Below are positions 8,831 through 18,288 of a stretch of 64,000 bases of DNA, piece after piece. The position numbers and the translations under genes were made by a program. Every line of letters begins with the position of its first letter. Positions within the stretch are counted from its first letter, which is position 1. The stretch is taken from contig NZ_VTAW01000007.1 in assembly GCF_008245225.1 (NCBI RefSeq), positions 86,043-150,042 of the forward strand. Direction: 5' to 3'. Source of the DNA: Natrialba swarupiae (GTDB taxonomy: Archaea; Halobacteriota; Halobacteria; Halobacteriales; Natrialbaceae). The notes beneath the pieces were generated by a model, which did not search any database, was not told the origin of the DNA, and was given only the letters and a program-made list of their open reading frames with translations.

Positions 8831-9523
8831 CTATCGTGAGTCACTCATCAGCTTTTCCATCTCTTTCTCCACACTACTTTTGTACTGATTGCCGATCAAC
8901 CGGGAATGGATATTGTTCCCAGCGGCAAATAGAGTGGTCGGGGCACCAACGACATCATAGTTATCTCGAAGGAACTCCACCCAGTTCGGGCCATACACGC
9001 CAACCAACAGGATATCGTCCGGTGAACTGGAGAAAATATCATCGAAAGTGGACGCAACGGAATCACAGGGCTTGCAGTCTCGACGCCAAATATAGACGAC
9101 AGTTTGCTCGTAGCACTGCAGTACTAGGGGAAGACGGTTTCCACGAATTGGGAGAAACTCCGGCGTTAGACCATCGTTAGGTGGAGGGGGTTGACGAAAC
9201 TGGTCCAAGATCGTTGTGAGCCTGATGACATCAGATGGTGGCTCAATCTGTTCAGCAATCGCACAAAATTCCGCGAGGACACCCCGATCAATATCACGGA
9301 CATTAGTAAGGAACGGCAATTCCCTACCGGTGAGGTTCTCCACCTGGTCTACACTACACTCGTCTAGCTTGCGGATCTTCTCCTCATACTCGGAAATAGT
9401 GTTCTCGAACGCATTCGAAAGCTGAAACGTGTCACCGGTACTGCGTGCAAGTACATCTGCTTTAGCTGCACGCTTTAGCACGACATTGTGCTGCACAACA
9501 GTGATATACAGACAGGACTCCAT
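8831..9523 (-). CDS. Thioredoxin-fold protein with CxxC motif
   Basis: 230-residue soluble protein. Residues about 25-115 look helical and charged and match no family I know. Residues about 125-228 look like a thioredoxin fold: a hydrophobic strand, the dithiol motif DCKPCD preceded by Trp-Arg-Arg, a second strand LLVGVYG, then the cis-proline loop GAPTTLFAAG and a glycine-rich strand before the last helix. Likely a thiol-disulfide oxidoreductase or thioredoxin-like sensor acting in the cytoplasm, since no signal peptide is visible. It is isolated between the binding protein and the aspartoacylase-like gene and transcribed toward the former. Start ATG at 9523 is the only one giving the full N-terminal helix; not otherwise supported. 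Confidence 0.75.
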   Translation of the reverse strand: MESCLYITVVQHNVVLKRAAKADVLARSTGDTFQLSNAFENTISEYEEKIRKLDECSVDQVENLTGRELPFLTNVRDIDRGVLAEFCAIAEQIEPPSDVIRLTTILDQFRQPPPPNDGLTPEFLPIRGNRLPLVLQCYEQTVVYIWRRDCKPCDSVASTFDDIFSSSPDDILLVGVYGPNWVEFLRDNYDVVGAPTTLFAAGNNIHSRLIGNQYKSSVEKEMEKLMSDSR

Positions 9524-9702
9524 AATAATATCCGAAAATATCGTTACAGGTCTCCCGAAATATTATTTCTCAGAATGAGGAGTTTGCACTTGCAGTGGAG
9601 AGTGCAACCGGTAGCGTCAGAAACGGCCGACGTCGACGTGCACAGTCGGGCAGACCTACAATACATAGAAACCAAGGGTGAATAATATAATCTCATATAG
9701 AA

Positions 9703-9710
9703 GTATATAA
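9703..9710 (+). promoter_or_regulatory. TATA box of the gene at 9731
   Basis: GTATATAA is centred about 25 bp upstream of the ATG at 9731 and fits a leaderless transcript starting there rather than at the GTG 33 bp downstream. Confidence 0.6.
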
Positions 9711-9730
9711 CGAGCGTATGGTGAGCGAAA

Positions 9731-10765
9731 ATGTTTTTAACTAATCAAAGAAAGTGGATAAGTGTGTCAACAATCAACATCTCACAGGCACAGATACCGG
9801 AAGGTGAATCAGAGTGGGTCGAAATCGACGTCGGTGTCGACTCCGACCTCTCGACTGTCACGTTACATCTCTACGTCATCAACGGTGAGCGAGAGGGACC
9901 GACACTCTGGCTGCAGGGTGGGATTCACGGAAACGAACAGGGTGGGTCCCTGGCCGTAAGAGACCTCGCCCTCGAGCTCGATCCCAGCGAGATTTCGGGA
10001 GCGGTAATCGCTCTTCCGGTGTCGAATCCATCCGGGTTCGCGAACAAACGTCGCGGGTCACAAATCAATCACGTCGGTCCGAGGGACGTCAACAGCCTCT
10101 TTCCAGGAGATCCAGACGGGACGTTTCCCGAACGGCTCGCAGACGAAATTTTCTCGCTGATTCGGTCACATGCGGATGCCGTTATCAATGCCCACAGTGC
10201 AGATGGAGAGACGATAATGCACACCGAGTTTGCGTACGTTCCAATGAGCGATACCACGACTGACGAACGGACGAGTAAACTCGGATCTGCCTCCGGAATT
10301 ACACATCTCGTCGAGTTGGATACCACGGAAATGAGCGGCTGGATGACCGCCGAACTCGTCGAACGTGGCATTCCGTCGATCATCGTCGAGTCCGGGTCCG
10401 GGACTCACGTATACGAGTGGGCATACGAAACCTACCGGCGGAGCATACAAAATGTCGCCCGGCATCTGGACATTCTCGACGGCAAACCGGAGGAAACCGA
10501 CTCGTCCCAGACGGTGTACTCCGATCTCGTGTTTCTAAACGCAGGTGAAGGCGGGTTCGTCGAAACGTTCGTTCGCGGCGGAGACGAAGTCGAATCCGGA
10601 GAGTCACTCGCCGAAATTACGGATCTCAAAGGTCGGCAACGTGAACTGATCACGTCACCGTGTGATGGAACGGTGTTTGCGATTCGGTCGTTTCCCACCG
10701 CCAGACCCGGTGACCTCGTCATCGAGATGGCCCCCGCACCGACTCCAACCGACGACGCAGAGTGA
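9731..10765 (+). CDS. Succinylglutamate desuccinylase/aspartoacylase-family deacylase
   Basis: 344-residue zinc carboxypeptidase-like amidohydrolase (M14 superfamily, AstE/AspA branch). Metal-binding residues sit in GGIHGNEQGG (His and Glu, residues about 62-72); RDVNSLFPG, INAHSAD and the catalytic-Glu region IIVESGSG follow in the family order. A C-terminal all-beta lobe with biotinyl/lipoyl-like character (EGGFVETFVRGGDEVESGE) covers the last 85 residues, common in this family. Such enzymes split N-acyl amino acids or similar amides. It is followed after 174 bp by a small Rieske ferredoxin gene on the same strand. Substrate unresolved. Confidence 0.9.
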   Translation: MFLTNQRKWISVSTINISQAQIPEGESEWVEIDVGVDSDLSTVTLHLYVINGEREGPTLWLQGGIHGNEQGGSLAVRDLALELDPSEISGAVIALPVSNPSGFANKRRGSQINHVGPRDVNSLFPGDPDGTFPERLADEIFSLIRSHADAVINAHSADGETIMHTEFAYVPMSDTTTDERTSKLGSASGITHLVELDTTEMSGWMTAELVERGIPSIIVESGSGTHVYEWAYETYRRSIQNVARHLDILDGKPEETDSSQTVYSDLVFLNAGEGGFVETFVRGGDEVESGESLAEITDLKGRQRELITSPCDGTVFAIRSFPTARPGDLVIEMAPAPTPTDDAE

Positions 10766-10939
10766 CTCGTAACGGGACACCGGAAACGAACGCTGTTATC
10801 CTGCGTCGAGATCCGTTATCGAGACGCCACGACGGCGTAAAAACGCACCAGCATCTGTTTTCGCTCGAGGATGAGTGATTCTCGGTCGCGTCGTGAGCCT
10901 AACAAAACGATTATCACTCCACTAACTCTCGGTGGGAGT

Positions 10940-11245
10940 ATGATCGACGTTGGGACGGAAGAACTACTCGAGGAGACCCCCCAGATCGTGACGGTCGAGG
11001 GGAACCGATACGTACTCCACGAACGTGAAAACGGAGACGTTGCGCTGTACAGTGCCATCTGTCCCCATCAGCGCGGGCGAATCACGGCTCGAGAGGAGAT
11101 ACTCTTGTGCCCAAACCACCGGTGGAAGTTCGACCCCGAGACCGGCGAGTGTCTGACCGTAGACGACGAACGACTTCCGGCAGTCCCCGTCAGCCGAGAG
11201 GACGGGTCGCTCGTGGTTGAGACGTTACCCAGCAAAATTGCGTAA
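10940..11245 (+). CDS. Stand-alone Rieske [2Fe-2S] ferredoxin
   Basis: 101-residue protein consisting only of a Rieske domain. Cluster ligands are Cys41 and His43 (CPH) and Cys57 and His60 (CPNH), followed by RWKFDPETGEC, which is the pattern of NirD- and dioxygenase-associated ferredoxins. The start at MIDVGTEELL is preferred over an upstream ATG at 10871 because the extra 23 residues are basic and unlike the family. No membrane anchor, so a cytoplasmic electron carrier is likely. The redox partner is not adjacent; flavin monooxygenases and molybdenum hydroxylases elsewhere in the window are possible partners, but this is speculation. Confidence 0.9.
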   Translation: MIDVGTEELLEETPQIVTVEGNRYVLHERENGDVALYSAICPHQRGRITAREEILLCPNHRWKFDPETGECLTVDDERLPAVPVSREDGSLVVETLPSKIA

Positions 11246-11357
11246 TCTCCCGGTGAGTTTTTAGTACTCCGCCACGCGTCGACTACAGGGTCAAATTCGG
11301 TGGTGTGGGCCGTTCGACCCTCCTGTTTAGGCTTACCAAAGCAGTAAATCGCGTGAC

Positions 11358-11433
11358 GCGGACCGCAATGAGTCGATCCCGGTCGATCGAAGACCGCCGG
11401 GTGATCGACCGGCAATCAGGTATCACAGACCGT
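11358..11433 (+). repeat. Dispersed palindromic intergenic repeat, copy A
   Basis: About 76 bp starting GCGGACCGCAATGAG and ending ATCACAGACCGT, with an inner GGTCGATCG and GATCGACCGGCAATCAG. The ends form an imperfect inverted repeat (consensus CATACGGTCTGCGATGA). Fuller copies occur at 19056, 56556 and 60138, partial ones at 13091 and 56301. Confidence 0.7.
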
Positions 11434-12323
11434 ACGAGACAATCGACAGTAATCGATTTTCTTGTTGCACGCTCGCTCGTGAATCGGGTGTCAGTGCCAT
11501 CGGTGATGGCCACTCGAGTGCACGCAGTGAGCAGATCGTTACAACGGGTACGAAAGTCCGGGAGGGCATCCGGTCGTAGTACGAATCCACAAGTAATTCG
11601 ACGTGTCCTGCAAGGATTGTTGATTAGCTATGTGGACAGACAATCAATAGGAACAGGTGAATCGTTTTACGTAATTCAAACCACTCCCCAGTTACCGACA
11701 GTATCTATAATACCCTTAGTCAATTATTCCATATCTTCTTGATAAGAAATAAAAGCTAGCGGTTTGATAATCCATGGTGACACACCGCACAGTATTCCGT
11801 AACACATTCCGACGGAGAACAGATCAGGGCCAAAGCCGCCCAGATTTGACACCCACTCGGGGCCGGAAAACGGGAGGGTTCGACGGGTAACGGGTATCGG
11901 GACCCGTGCGGAGAGTATCCGCTCGTGGAATTGATGTTACAGGCATATACTCGGTGGTGAAGCTATACGGGTGCTACTCTACTATAGTAGCCACTGATGC
12001 GGACGACGATGGGTCTATACCGACCAATCACACGATGGAGAGCGACCGACCGGCAACCAGATATGGGTTAGTCGACGCAGGGTGAGTCCGTACACGGGAC
12101 CGAGCGACGTGAGCGAGTCGGAGACCACGAAACATCCGGTTAGCGACGGTCATCGCTAACTCATTGCTGATCGTACCAGTTGGGACGATAGGATACAGCA
12201 AGGTGGCGAAACGCAGAACAGCCACTCATACGGTTTACTGTCCCAGTGGACCAGCGCAACCGCCACTTGATTCGCGGACGTATAAAAAGTATCTGACAGG
12301 AAACGGTATCAGAGTGGGAGTGA

Positions 12324-12331
12324 TTATATAA
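12324..12331 (+). promoter_or_regulatory. TATA box of the DUF1989 gene
   Basis: TTATATAA centred 30 bp upstream of the ATG at 12358, consistent with a leaderless transcript. Confidence 0.55.
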
Positions 12332-12357
12332 CAGGAACACCGATACGATACGGTAAG

Positions 12358-12984
12358 ATGGGGTTCACACACTCGCACTCGGAAGTAGTTCCGGCGTCGA
12401 CTGCTCGAGCGTATCAGGTGGCCGCACATCAGCGGTTTCGGATCGTAGCACACGAGGGCGCACAGGTTTGTGACGCAGCCTTCGTTGGTGCCGACAACCA
12501 CTCCGTCACTTATAGCTCGGACCTATCCGTGCTGTTCAACCAGCTCGAGGGGACAGGCGATATCCACAGCCTCGAGACGCTGTATTCTCGCCCACCGGAC
12601 ACGGAGCCAATGGTACGTGTGACTGAAGATACGATCGGTCACCATTTCCCGTGGGCCGGGGGGATGTGCTGTTCGTACTTATACGAGATACGTGACGACG
12701 AACCATCTCACGAGAACTGCGCGGACAACCTGCTTACGGCCCTCAACGAGCGTGGTCTTTCGCTAGAGAAGGTACCGGAAGTGTTCAACATCGGAATGCA
12801 CGTTACCGTCGAGGACGATCAAATCCAGTACCTACCTCCGGAGTTTGGCCGGGGAGATTACATCGAACTCGAACCCCAGATCGATCTGATCGTCGGGATT
12901 TCCTCGTGTCCAAACGATACGACAATCATGAACGAATCCGAGCCGAAATCACTGGAGATCCAGTTCGAGGACCCGCCGCGGTAA
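12358..12984 (+). CDS. DUF1989 / urea carboxylase-associated family protein
   Basis: 208-residue protein of the DUF1989 family, members of which lie next to urea amidolyase genes and include enzymes acting on guanidine- and carboxyguanidine-type compounds. The family pattern is present: a conserved N-terminal ARAYQVAAHQRFRIV strand, the DTIGHHFPWAGGMCCSYLY segment with likely metal-binding His and Cys, the NLLTALNERGL helix, FNIGMHV and the closing GDYIELEPQIDLIVGISSCPND. In this family the conserved His and Cys are thought to bind zinc. It is single, with a leaderless promoter. A role in release of nitrogen from a ureido or carbamoyl compound would fit the amidohydrolases nearby, but this is inference. 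Confidence 0.85.
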   Translation: MGFTHSHSEVVPASTARAYQVAAHQRFRIVAHEGAQVCDAAFVGADNHSVTYSSDLSVLFNQLEGTGDIHSLETLYSRPPDTEPMVRVTEDTIGHHFPWAGGMCCSYLYEIRDDEPSHENCADNLLTALNERGLSLEKVPEVFNIGMHVTVEDDQIQYLPPEFGRGDYIELEPQIDLIVGISSCPNDTTIMNESEPKSLEIQFEDPPR

Positions 12985-13090
12985 GTCGTACGTCCGACAA
13001 GCGTAGGACCTCTCCGAAACCAAGCATTCAGTGTCCCACGTCAGTAGTGAGAAAGCCAGCATGAGATTCGGACGCTATCTCACGAACTCG

Positions 13091-13121
13091 AGCGACAATC
13101 AGTCATCGCAGACCGTATGAG
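13091..13121 (+). repeat. Dispersed palindromic intergenic repeat, partial copy B
   Basis: Right half only: GACAATCAGTCATCGCAGAC followed by CGTATGAG, identical over the core to copies E and F. Confidence 0.6.
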
Positions 13122-13223
13122 TGCTGTCGATCGATTGCATAGGCCTGCTGTAACCGAAGAGAGATCGTTGGTGGGTATCCATTGCGACACAAACCTTAAT
13201 ATTCTCGTAGACCATTCTGAATC

Positions 13224-14102
13224 ATGAAAATAGGGTACGCAATCGACGCCTTCCAGTCGCTCGACAGTGACTCGGCCAGTGCAGGCGATGACGTCGTCTC
13301 AGGTGCACAGGCCGCATACGATAGTGATTTCGATTACGTGGAGTGTCCCGATCACCACATCAGTGACGACCGCCACTTCTTCCAACATCTTCCGACCGCA
13401 TCCCGGCTATCCGCGACGTTCGACCACGTCGCGGTCATGTGTCTCCTTCCACTATACGACCCGGTGTATCTCGCCGAACGACTCGGTACGCTCGATTGCT
13501 TCGTCGACCAGCTCGACCTGTGGTGTGCAGTTGGGGGGCACGAACCGGCCTTCGATGCGTTCGACGTGTCGTTCGAGAACCGTGCCGAACTGTTCGATGA
13601 ACATCTCTCCGTCATCGAATCGCTGACAGCTGACGACGAGCCCGTCTTTTTTGACGGAGAGCACGTCAGCCTCGACGGCGTACTCATCAACCCACGGCCG
13701 GATCTCCGGGTCTGTATCGGCGGAATCGCAAAACCGGCGGTCAGACGTGCCGGACGGCGCGGCGATGCCTGGGTCGTCTCCGTCCAAGAAACCGACGACG
13801 ACCTCGAGCGAAAGCTCGAGTGGTTCAACGACGCCGGCGGGGGCGACGTCGTGCTTCGTCGCGATGCCCTGATCCGCGACGATGCCACCGCGGCGGCGGC
13901 CGACGTCGAGTCGCTCATCCAGAACGGCTACCGCGGCTGGGACGATCCAGCCGGTCGGATTCTGTCCGGCGATCCAGCAACTGTCGCTGACCGACTCGAG
14001 CAGTACGAATCGCTCGGGGTAGACGAAGTCGTCATCAGCCCAGTCGACGACGCGGGCGAGACTGTCGACCGGTTTCGCGACGTCCGGAAATATCTGGGCT
14101 GA
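13224..14102 (+). CDS. LLM-class flavin/F420-dependent oxidoreductase
   Basis: 292-residue TIM-barrel enzyme of the bacterial luciferase-like superfamily, which in haloarchaea often uses F420 or FMN. Visible family features are the N-terminal strand MKIGYAIDAF, the ECPDHH segment, LPLYDPVYLAERLGTLD, the VNPRP-like ligand motif LINPRPDLRVCIGG and the closing GDPATVADRLEQYESLG. Some stretches are shortened relative to the typical 320-340 residues. It stands alone with a TTAATATT box about 24 bp upstream. It may act as a monooxygenase or hydride-transfer dehydrogenase in the surrounding catabolic genes. Cofactor and substrate are not determined. Confidence 0.85.
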   Translation: MKIGYAIDAFQSLDSDSASAGDDVVSGAQAAYDSDFDYVECPDHHISDDRHFFQHLPTASRLSATFDHVAVMCLLPLYDPVYLAERLGTLDCFVDQLDLWCAVGGHEPAFDAFDVSFENRAELFDEHLSVIESLTADDEPVFFDGEHVSLDGVLINPRPDLRVCIGGIAKPAVRRAGRRGDAWVVSVQETDDDLERKLEWFNDAGGGDVVLRRDALIRDDATAAAADVESLIQNGYRGWDDPAGRILSGDPATVADRLEQYESLGVDEVVISPVDDAGETVDRFRDVRKYLG

Positions 14103-14647
14103 TTGTACTCGTCGGGAACAGTTTCCGCAGTTGATCCGGGAGACGTCAGATCCGTCTCTCCGTCTGTGAGGTGTTGCCGGTTGAGCGTCGCTGGGCGCTC
14201 GAGCCGATCGTGTGACCCGATCTTGCCGCCGACTCCATCGATTTTGGGGTGAGCGCGCCGAAATCAGTGAGGCGGAGTCGCCCACACGGGCGGAAACGAC
14301 GTCCAGTAACTCGGCGATTGCCTCGGCTACTCGCCATCGCTTAGAGTCACAACTGCAAACGGGACACTGATCGCCGATCCGTCCGCCGAGCAGGCGTAGA
14401 AGACGTGCAGTGGCGACTGTAGCCGATTGATCGAAGAGACACACGATCACAGACAGCGTCACACGAGACGCTTGTCACCGCTACTCACCCGGGGTGGGTA
14501 TCCGTGGCCAACGACGAATTACGAACGGCTACAGAAATATCGGACCGGCACACCGTGATTTGACTTATACGGGTTCCTGTCGGTCAGTTCCGGTGCACCC
14601 GCGAACCCTGGGGCAGTTGTGTCGGGACAGTGGGACAGAAATCCGTA
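14103..14647. other. Intergenic region (545 bp), possible small minus-strand reading frame
   Basis: Between convergent genes. A minus-strand frame entered near 14462 reads through a CPVCSCDSKRW zinc-ribbon-like motif and an alanine-rich helix and stays open deep into the oppositely oriented LLM gene. The first 100 residues have plausible protein character, the rest is antisense. It may be a fragment of a small zinc-ribbon protein. I do not assign a gene. Confidence 0.35.
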
Positions 14648-15442
14648 TTAGTCGACTGTCATCGACTGCTCGAATCCAATCTGAGCCTCGGATTTCAGGG
14701 CTTCCCACAGATCGTCGGTGATTTCGTTGAATCTATCCGACGTCATGATCGACTCGTCTCGTGGTCGTTCGATGTCGACTTCGACTAGTTCTTTGATCTC
14801 GCCAGGGCGTGCGCTCATCACGAACACTCTGTCGGAGAGAAATGCAGCCTCAGTAATCGAGTGTGTAATGAACATCGTCGTTTGATTGGTTTCCTGACAT
14901 ATTCGGAGTAGTTCGCCACCGAGAATGAGTCGGGTTTGCTCGTCCAGCGCACCGAAGGGTTCGTCCATCAACATCAGATCCGGATTGAGCGCCAGCGTTC
15001 GAGCAATTGCAACGCGCTGTCTCATTCCGCCGGAAAGTTCCGATGGATAATTGTCTTCGAACCCCGAGAGACCAACTAACTCGAGAATATCGTGTGCACG
15101 GTCACGTCGCTCCTGTTTGCCCACACCCCTCATTTCCAGACCGAATTCGACGTTCTCGAGCGTAGAACGCCACGGGAACGTCGAATCCTCCTGAAAAACG
15201 ACCCCGATGTCTTCTCGCGGTCCTGTAATTGACTCACCGTCTAACGTGATTTCACCTTCGGTCGGTTCGATCAGCCCAGCCACCATTTTCATCAGCGTGC
15301 TTTTACCGCACCCTGTCGGACCGATGACGGAGAAGAACTCCCCTTCATCGAGTTCACAGCTGACGTCACGAACGGCTTCGACACTGTTCGGTTTGTTCGC
15401 GTTGTACGTCTTGGAAACGTTGTTTATTTCTAATTTTGCCAT
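14648..15442 (-). CDS. ABC transporter ATP-binding protein (SsuB/TauB/NitD type)
   Basis: 264-residue ATPase of the nitrate/sulfonate/taurine/HMP importer family. Walker A GPTGCGKST, Q-loop VFQED, signature LSGGMRQR, Walker B LMLMDEPFGALDEQTR and the switch His in FITHSI are intact. Last gene of a minus-strand four-gene operon (binding protein, permease, permease, ATPase), starting 2 bp after the preceding permease stop. It lacks any regulatory C-terminal extension. Confidence 0.93.
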   Translation of the reverse strand: MAKLEINNVSKTYNANKPNSVEAVRDVSCELDEGEFFSVIGPTGCGKSTLMKMVAGLIEPTEGEITLDGESITGPREDIGVVFQEDSTFPWRSTLENVEFGLEMRGVGKQERRDRAHDILELVGLSGFEDNYPSELSGGMRQRVAIARTLALNPDLMLMDEPFGALDEQTRLILGGELLRICQETNQTTMFITHSITEAAFLSDRVFVMSARPGEIKELVEVDIERPRDESIMTSDRFNEITDDLWEALKSEAQIGFEQSMTVD

Positions 15443-15444
15443 TG

Positions 15445-16257
15445 TTAGATCCCCATCTGTTCGTCGGAGGTCATATTCCAGCGTTCCTCAAGCAGTTGTT
15501 GAGCGCCGTAGAAGATAATGTTGATTACAAAGGCGATCACGGCTAACACGGTAACGACGATTAGAATCTCTTCGCTGTTAAACGTTCCCATAGCATGCTG
15601 TAAGACCAGGCCAAGGCCGGATCTGGCAGCGAATAGTTCGACGAGAATAACCGCCAGGAAAGCACTATTGAACGTAAGTCGAAGAGCGACGACTAACTGG
15701 ACGAGAATGTACGGGAGCACGATGTGGCGGAACATCTGATACCGCGAGACCTGAAGCGACTTTCCAACGTTGATGTAGACGTCGTCGATCGAGCGTACCG
15801 CCCCCATTGTAATGATCAGCATCGGGAAAAACGACGAAAACGTTGCAAACCCAACTTTCGTATTCAACCCGACACCGAAAATAAAGAGGAATATCGGGTA
15901 CATCGTAATCTTTGGGACGGAGTAAAACGAGAGGAAAAACGGTTCAACGATGTCGTAGGCGGGTTTGTTAAACCCGAGGATCAACCCAGTGACACCGCCA
16001 ATGACGGTCGCGATGAGAAATGAAATAACGACAGCCTGCATCGTCACGTTCGTGTTCGGGATAACCCATCCTGATTGGATTCCCTCATAGAGGGCTGAGA
16101 AGGTGTGGACTGGCCCTGGAAGAACACGTGGCCCAATCCACCGACTCAACAGCTCCCAGAGACCGACGATAACGAAGGGAACGAGCAGCCGGTAGAGCGC
16201 GATCGATGACGGTGTCCGATCCAATATGTCTTGAGTGCGTGTTGTTTTGGTACTCAT
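15445..16257 (-). CDS. ABC transporter permease (SsuC/NMT1-type), second permease
   Basis: 270-residue permease with six predicted membrane segments. The coupling motif lies at VGKSLQVSRYQMFRHIVLPY (residues about 165-185). Start ATG at 16257 is 1 bp past the upstream permease stop. Two different permease genes in one operon suggest a heterodimeric channel, which is less usual for this family, where one permease normally forms a homodimer. Confidence 0.92.
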   Translation of the reverse strand: MSTKTTRTQDILDRTPSSIALYRLLVPFVIVGLWELLSRWIGPRVLPGPVHTFSALYEGIQSGWVIPNTNVTMQAVVISFLIATVIGGVTGLILGFNKPAYDIVEPFFLSFYSVPKITMYPIFLFIFGVGLNTKVGFATFSSFFPMLIITMGAVRSIDDVYINVGKSLQVSRYQMFRHIVLPYILVQLVVALRLTFNSAFLAVILVELFAARSGLGLVLQHAMGTFNSEEILIVVTVLAVIAFVINIIFYGAQQLLEERWNMTSDEQMGI

Positions 16258-16258
16258 T

Positions 16259-17035
16259 TCACGTCCTCCGGTGAAGTCTGTCTTCGATTCGGATCAGTCC
16301 GAGATTCACAACGACTGCTAGCGTTATCACTATCAGTAATACGGCGTACATATCTGCAGTCTGAAACTGCTGATAGTACCAAGAGATCTGGTATCCGAGT
16401 CCCGAATTCGAGAGAATGAACTCGCTTGCGATAACGCCGATAAATGCGTACACGAATCCAAGCTTTAAGCCAGTGAAGATATAGGGGACCGCTGCGGGGA
16501 AAATCACGTGACGAAACTGTTCTCGACGCGAAAGACCCATCGAGCGTCCGACGTCGATGAGGACGTCCGGAACCTTTGCCAAGCCGTTCGCAGTGCTAAT
16601 AATGATGATCGTGACGCTCATCGCGAAGGCGATGAGAACGATAGGGAACACGTTCAGCCCGAAAACGATGATGAACATCGGGTAAAAGACGAATATTGGC
16701 ATGGCGTACAGTACAATCAAGTACGGGTCCAACACCTGCTTGACCTTGTCGTGTCGCCACAGGAACCAGCCTATGACCAACGCGACCAGTGTCGCCGACA
16801 CAAACGAGACGAACACGAGACCGATCGTCGTAATGATATCGTCCGTGAGTTCTCCCGATACGAGAAGACCGTACGCTGTTTCCACCATTGTGGAGAGTGG
16901 AACGTACGTTAGTTGGTCGAACCATTCAGCACGACCAACTAGTTCGAGCGTCGCCAATATCGCAACCAACAACGTTGCTCTACCGAGCCGTATCTGTTTA
17001 CTATAGGGTAACGATGAAAGTCCTGTTAAACTCAT
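16259..17035 (-). CDS. ABC transporter permease (SsuC/NMT1-type), first permease
   Basis: 258-residue permease, paralogous to the next gene in the operon. Six predicted membrane segments; the cytoplasmic coupling loop reads VGRSMGLSRREQFRHVIFPA. It follows the binding-protein gene by 51 bp. Together with its paralogue it should form the channel for the NMT1/SsuA-type importer. Confidence 0.92.
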   Translation of the reverse strand: MSLTGLSSLPYSKQIRLGRATLLVAILATLELVGRAEWFDQLTYVPLSTMVETAYGLLVSGELTDDIITTIGLVFVSFVSATLVALVIGWFLWRHDKVKQVLDPYLIVLYAMPIFVFYPMFIIVFGLNVFPIVLIAFAMSVTIIIISTANGLAKVPDVLIDVGRSMGLSRREQFRHVIFPAAVPYIFTGLKLGFVYAFIGVIASEFILSNSGLGYQISWYYQQFQTADMYAVLLIVITLAVVVNLGLIRIEDRLHRRT

Positions 17036-17086
17036 ATGTATGTGGTCGGATAGGTGTTCAAGTTCTGTTGTGTACAGCAGAACTCG

Positions 17087-18175
17087 TTAGAGCCAGTCAC
17101 TCTGATACTCTTCGGGCAAGTACTCGTCCCGGAAGAGTTCCTCACGCTCTAATTCCTCGTCTTCCTCTAAGGTTCCGTCGAACTGAAGGACACGCTCTAA
17201 ATTATCCGCGAACTCTTCGGACATCCCAATTTGGAAGAACGCCTCCGGTTGCGTGTCCTCTAAACCAGCGATGGCGAGTTCTTCGTCGAAGTCGGCTTCA
17301 GCAGCCCACAAACGCCCTGCTTCATCGACGTTGTCGTGAATCCATTCGGACGAGTCGATCCAGCCCTGGAGGAACCCTCGAGCCAGTTCTGGCTCCTGGT
17401 CGAGGATGATGTTACCCATCGAAAGGATGTCCTCGGTGTACTCCTCGACGTAGTCTCTGGTGTGCCATACACGACGTGTTTCTTCATTCCTGAGCATCTC
17501 CGTTGACGTCGGGTTCGTGTTGAGACCCACGTCGGCGATCCCTTCTCTCACCGCGGACATCACTTCGCCCAGCCCACCGGTATACAGGAACTCGATATCA
17601 TCCAGCGAGATACCATCCGCTGCTTCTATCGATAACACTGCATTGGCTTCACCGGACGACGCAGGGTCAGTTACAGCAATCGTTTCCACGTCCTGGATCT
17701 CTTCGATGTCCGAGTCGACGCGTGTCTGGTAATCGATGTCCGGAACGGCTGTTGCCATACCGACAATGTGAAGCGGTGCTCCCTGGTTGAACGCTTGCGC
17801 CGTTGCGTTCGGAGGTGACATACCGACCTCGATGTCCCCCGTCGTGATCGTCCGAACTCCACCACCACCCCCATCAGTTGAGACGATATCGTCTACGCTA
17901 ACCCCGTTGTCCTCGAAAAACCCCTCCTCCATACCAACGGTGAGTGGGAGACCGTGCGGAATAACAGGATAATGAGAGAACCCCACAGAGAGACTGTCGG
18001 TCCCTCCGTTACCCCCATTTCCGTTCGCCGACGTACCATTACCGTCGTCGTCGTCCGAATCCGGAGTCGGCGTATCTTCCTCACCCAGACAGCCTGTGAC
18101 ACCGATCGATAATGCCACTCCTGCGGTACCTGATGCTTTCATGAACGAGCGTCTGTTGGAACTGTGTTTAACCAT
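17087..18175 (-). CDS. ABC transporter solute-binding lipoprotein (NMT1/SsuA-like)
   Basis: 362-residue extracytoplasmic binding protein. Tat lipoprotein signal with NRRSFMKASG and lipobox VTGC near residue 29, then an acidic Asn/Gly-rich linker and the NMT1/THI5-like fold: SVGFSHYPVIPHGLPLTVGMEEGFFED, the serine-glycine rich ITTGDIEVGMSPP loop, and VGLNTNP. Start Met at MVKHSSNRR is preferred because ten upstream residues would precede the signal without purpose. Members bind sulfonates, nitrate, HMP, riboflavin or aromatic/heterocyclic acids; the ligand is not clear. It is the first gene of the minus-strand operon and divergent from the isochorismatase-family gene at 18321, 145 bp away. Confidence 0.92.
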   Translation of the reverse strand: MVKHSSNRRSFMKASGTAGVALSIGVTGCLGEEDTPTPDSDDDDGNGTSANGNGGNGGTDSLSVGFSHYPVIPHGLPLTVGMEEGFFEDNGVSVDDIVSTDGGGGGVRTITTGDIEVGMSPPNATAQAFNQGAPLHIVGMATAVPDIDYQTRVDSDIEEIQDVETIAVTDPASSGEANAVLSIEAADGISLDDIEFLYTGGLGEVMSAVREGIADVGLNTNPTSTEMLRNEETRRVWHTRDYVEEYTEDILSMGNIILDQEPELARGFLQGWIDSSEWIHDNVDEAGRLWAAEADFDEELAIAGLEDTQPEAFFQIGMSEEFADNLERVLQFDGTLEEDEELEREELFRDEYLPEEYQSDWL

Positions 18176-18288
18176 GTGAGTTTTCAACACACTATATGTG
18201 TACATCTACAACGCAACTCCACCGTATTAAATCCAACCCATCCGGAAAATTTCAGCAGCCAGGTCAGAGAGAGTAGTGGTGGGAAAAG

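Larger units (their letters stand above)
11246..12357. other. Long intergenic region (1.1 kb) with repeat remnants
   Basis: No gene supported. It holds one copy of the dispersed palindromic repeat (11358-11433), a solitary MITE end (CTATAGTAGCCACTGA at 11982-11997), and near 12160-12270 a CATACGG-type segment with local inverted repeats typical of haloarchaeal intergenic elements. The remaining stretches show frequent stops in all frames. The last 40 bp carry the promoter of the DUF1989 gene. Confidence 0.55.

Noticed and set aside
11305..11742. Plus-strand frame of 145 codons in the 1.1-kb spacer
   Set aside because: Runs through the dispersed palindromic repeat and has no recognisable domain; probably not coding.
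13452..14462. Long minus-strand frame of 336 codons overlapping the LLM gene
   Set aside because: Two thirds are antisense to a well-supported gene. Only the first 100 codons could be a small gene, and this is too weak to call.
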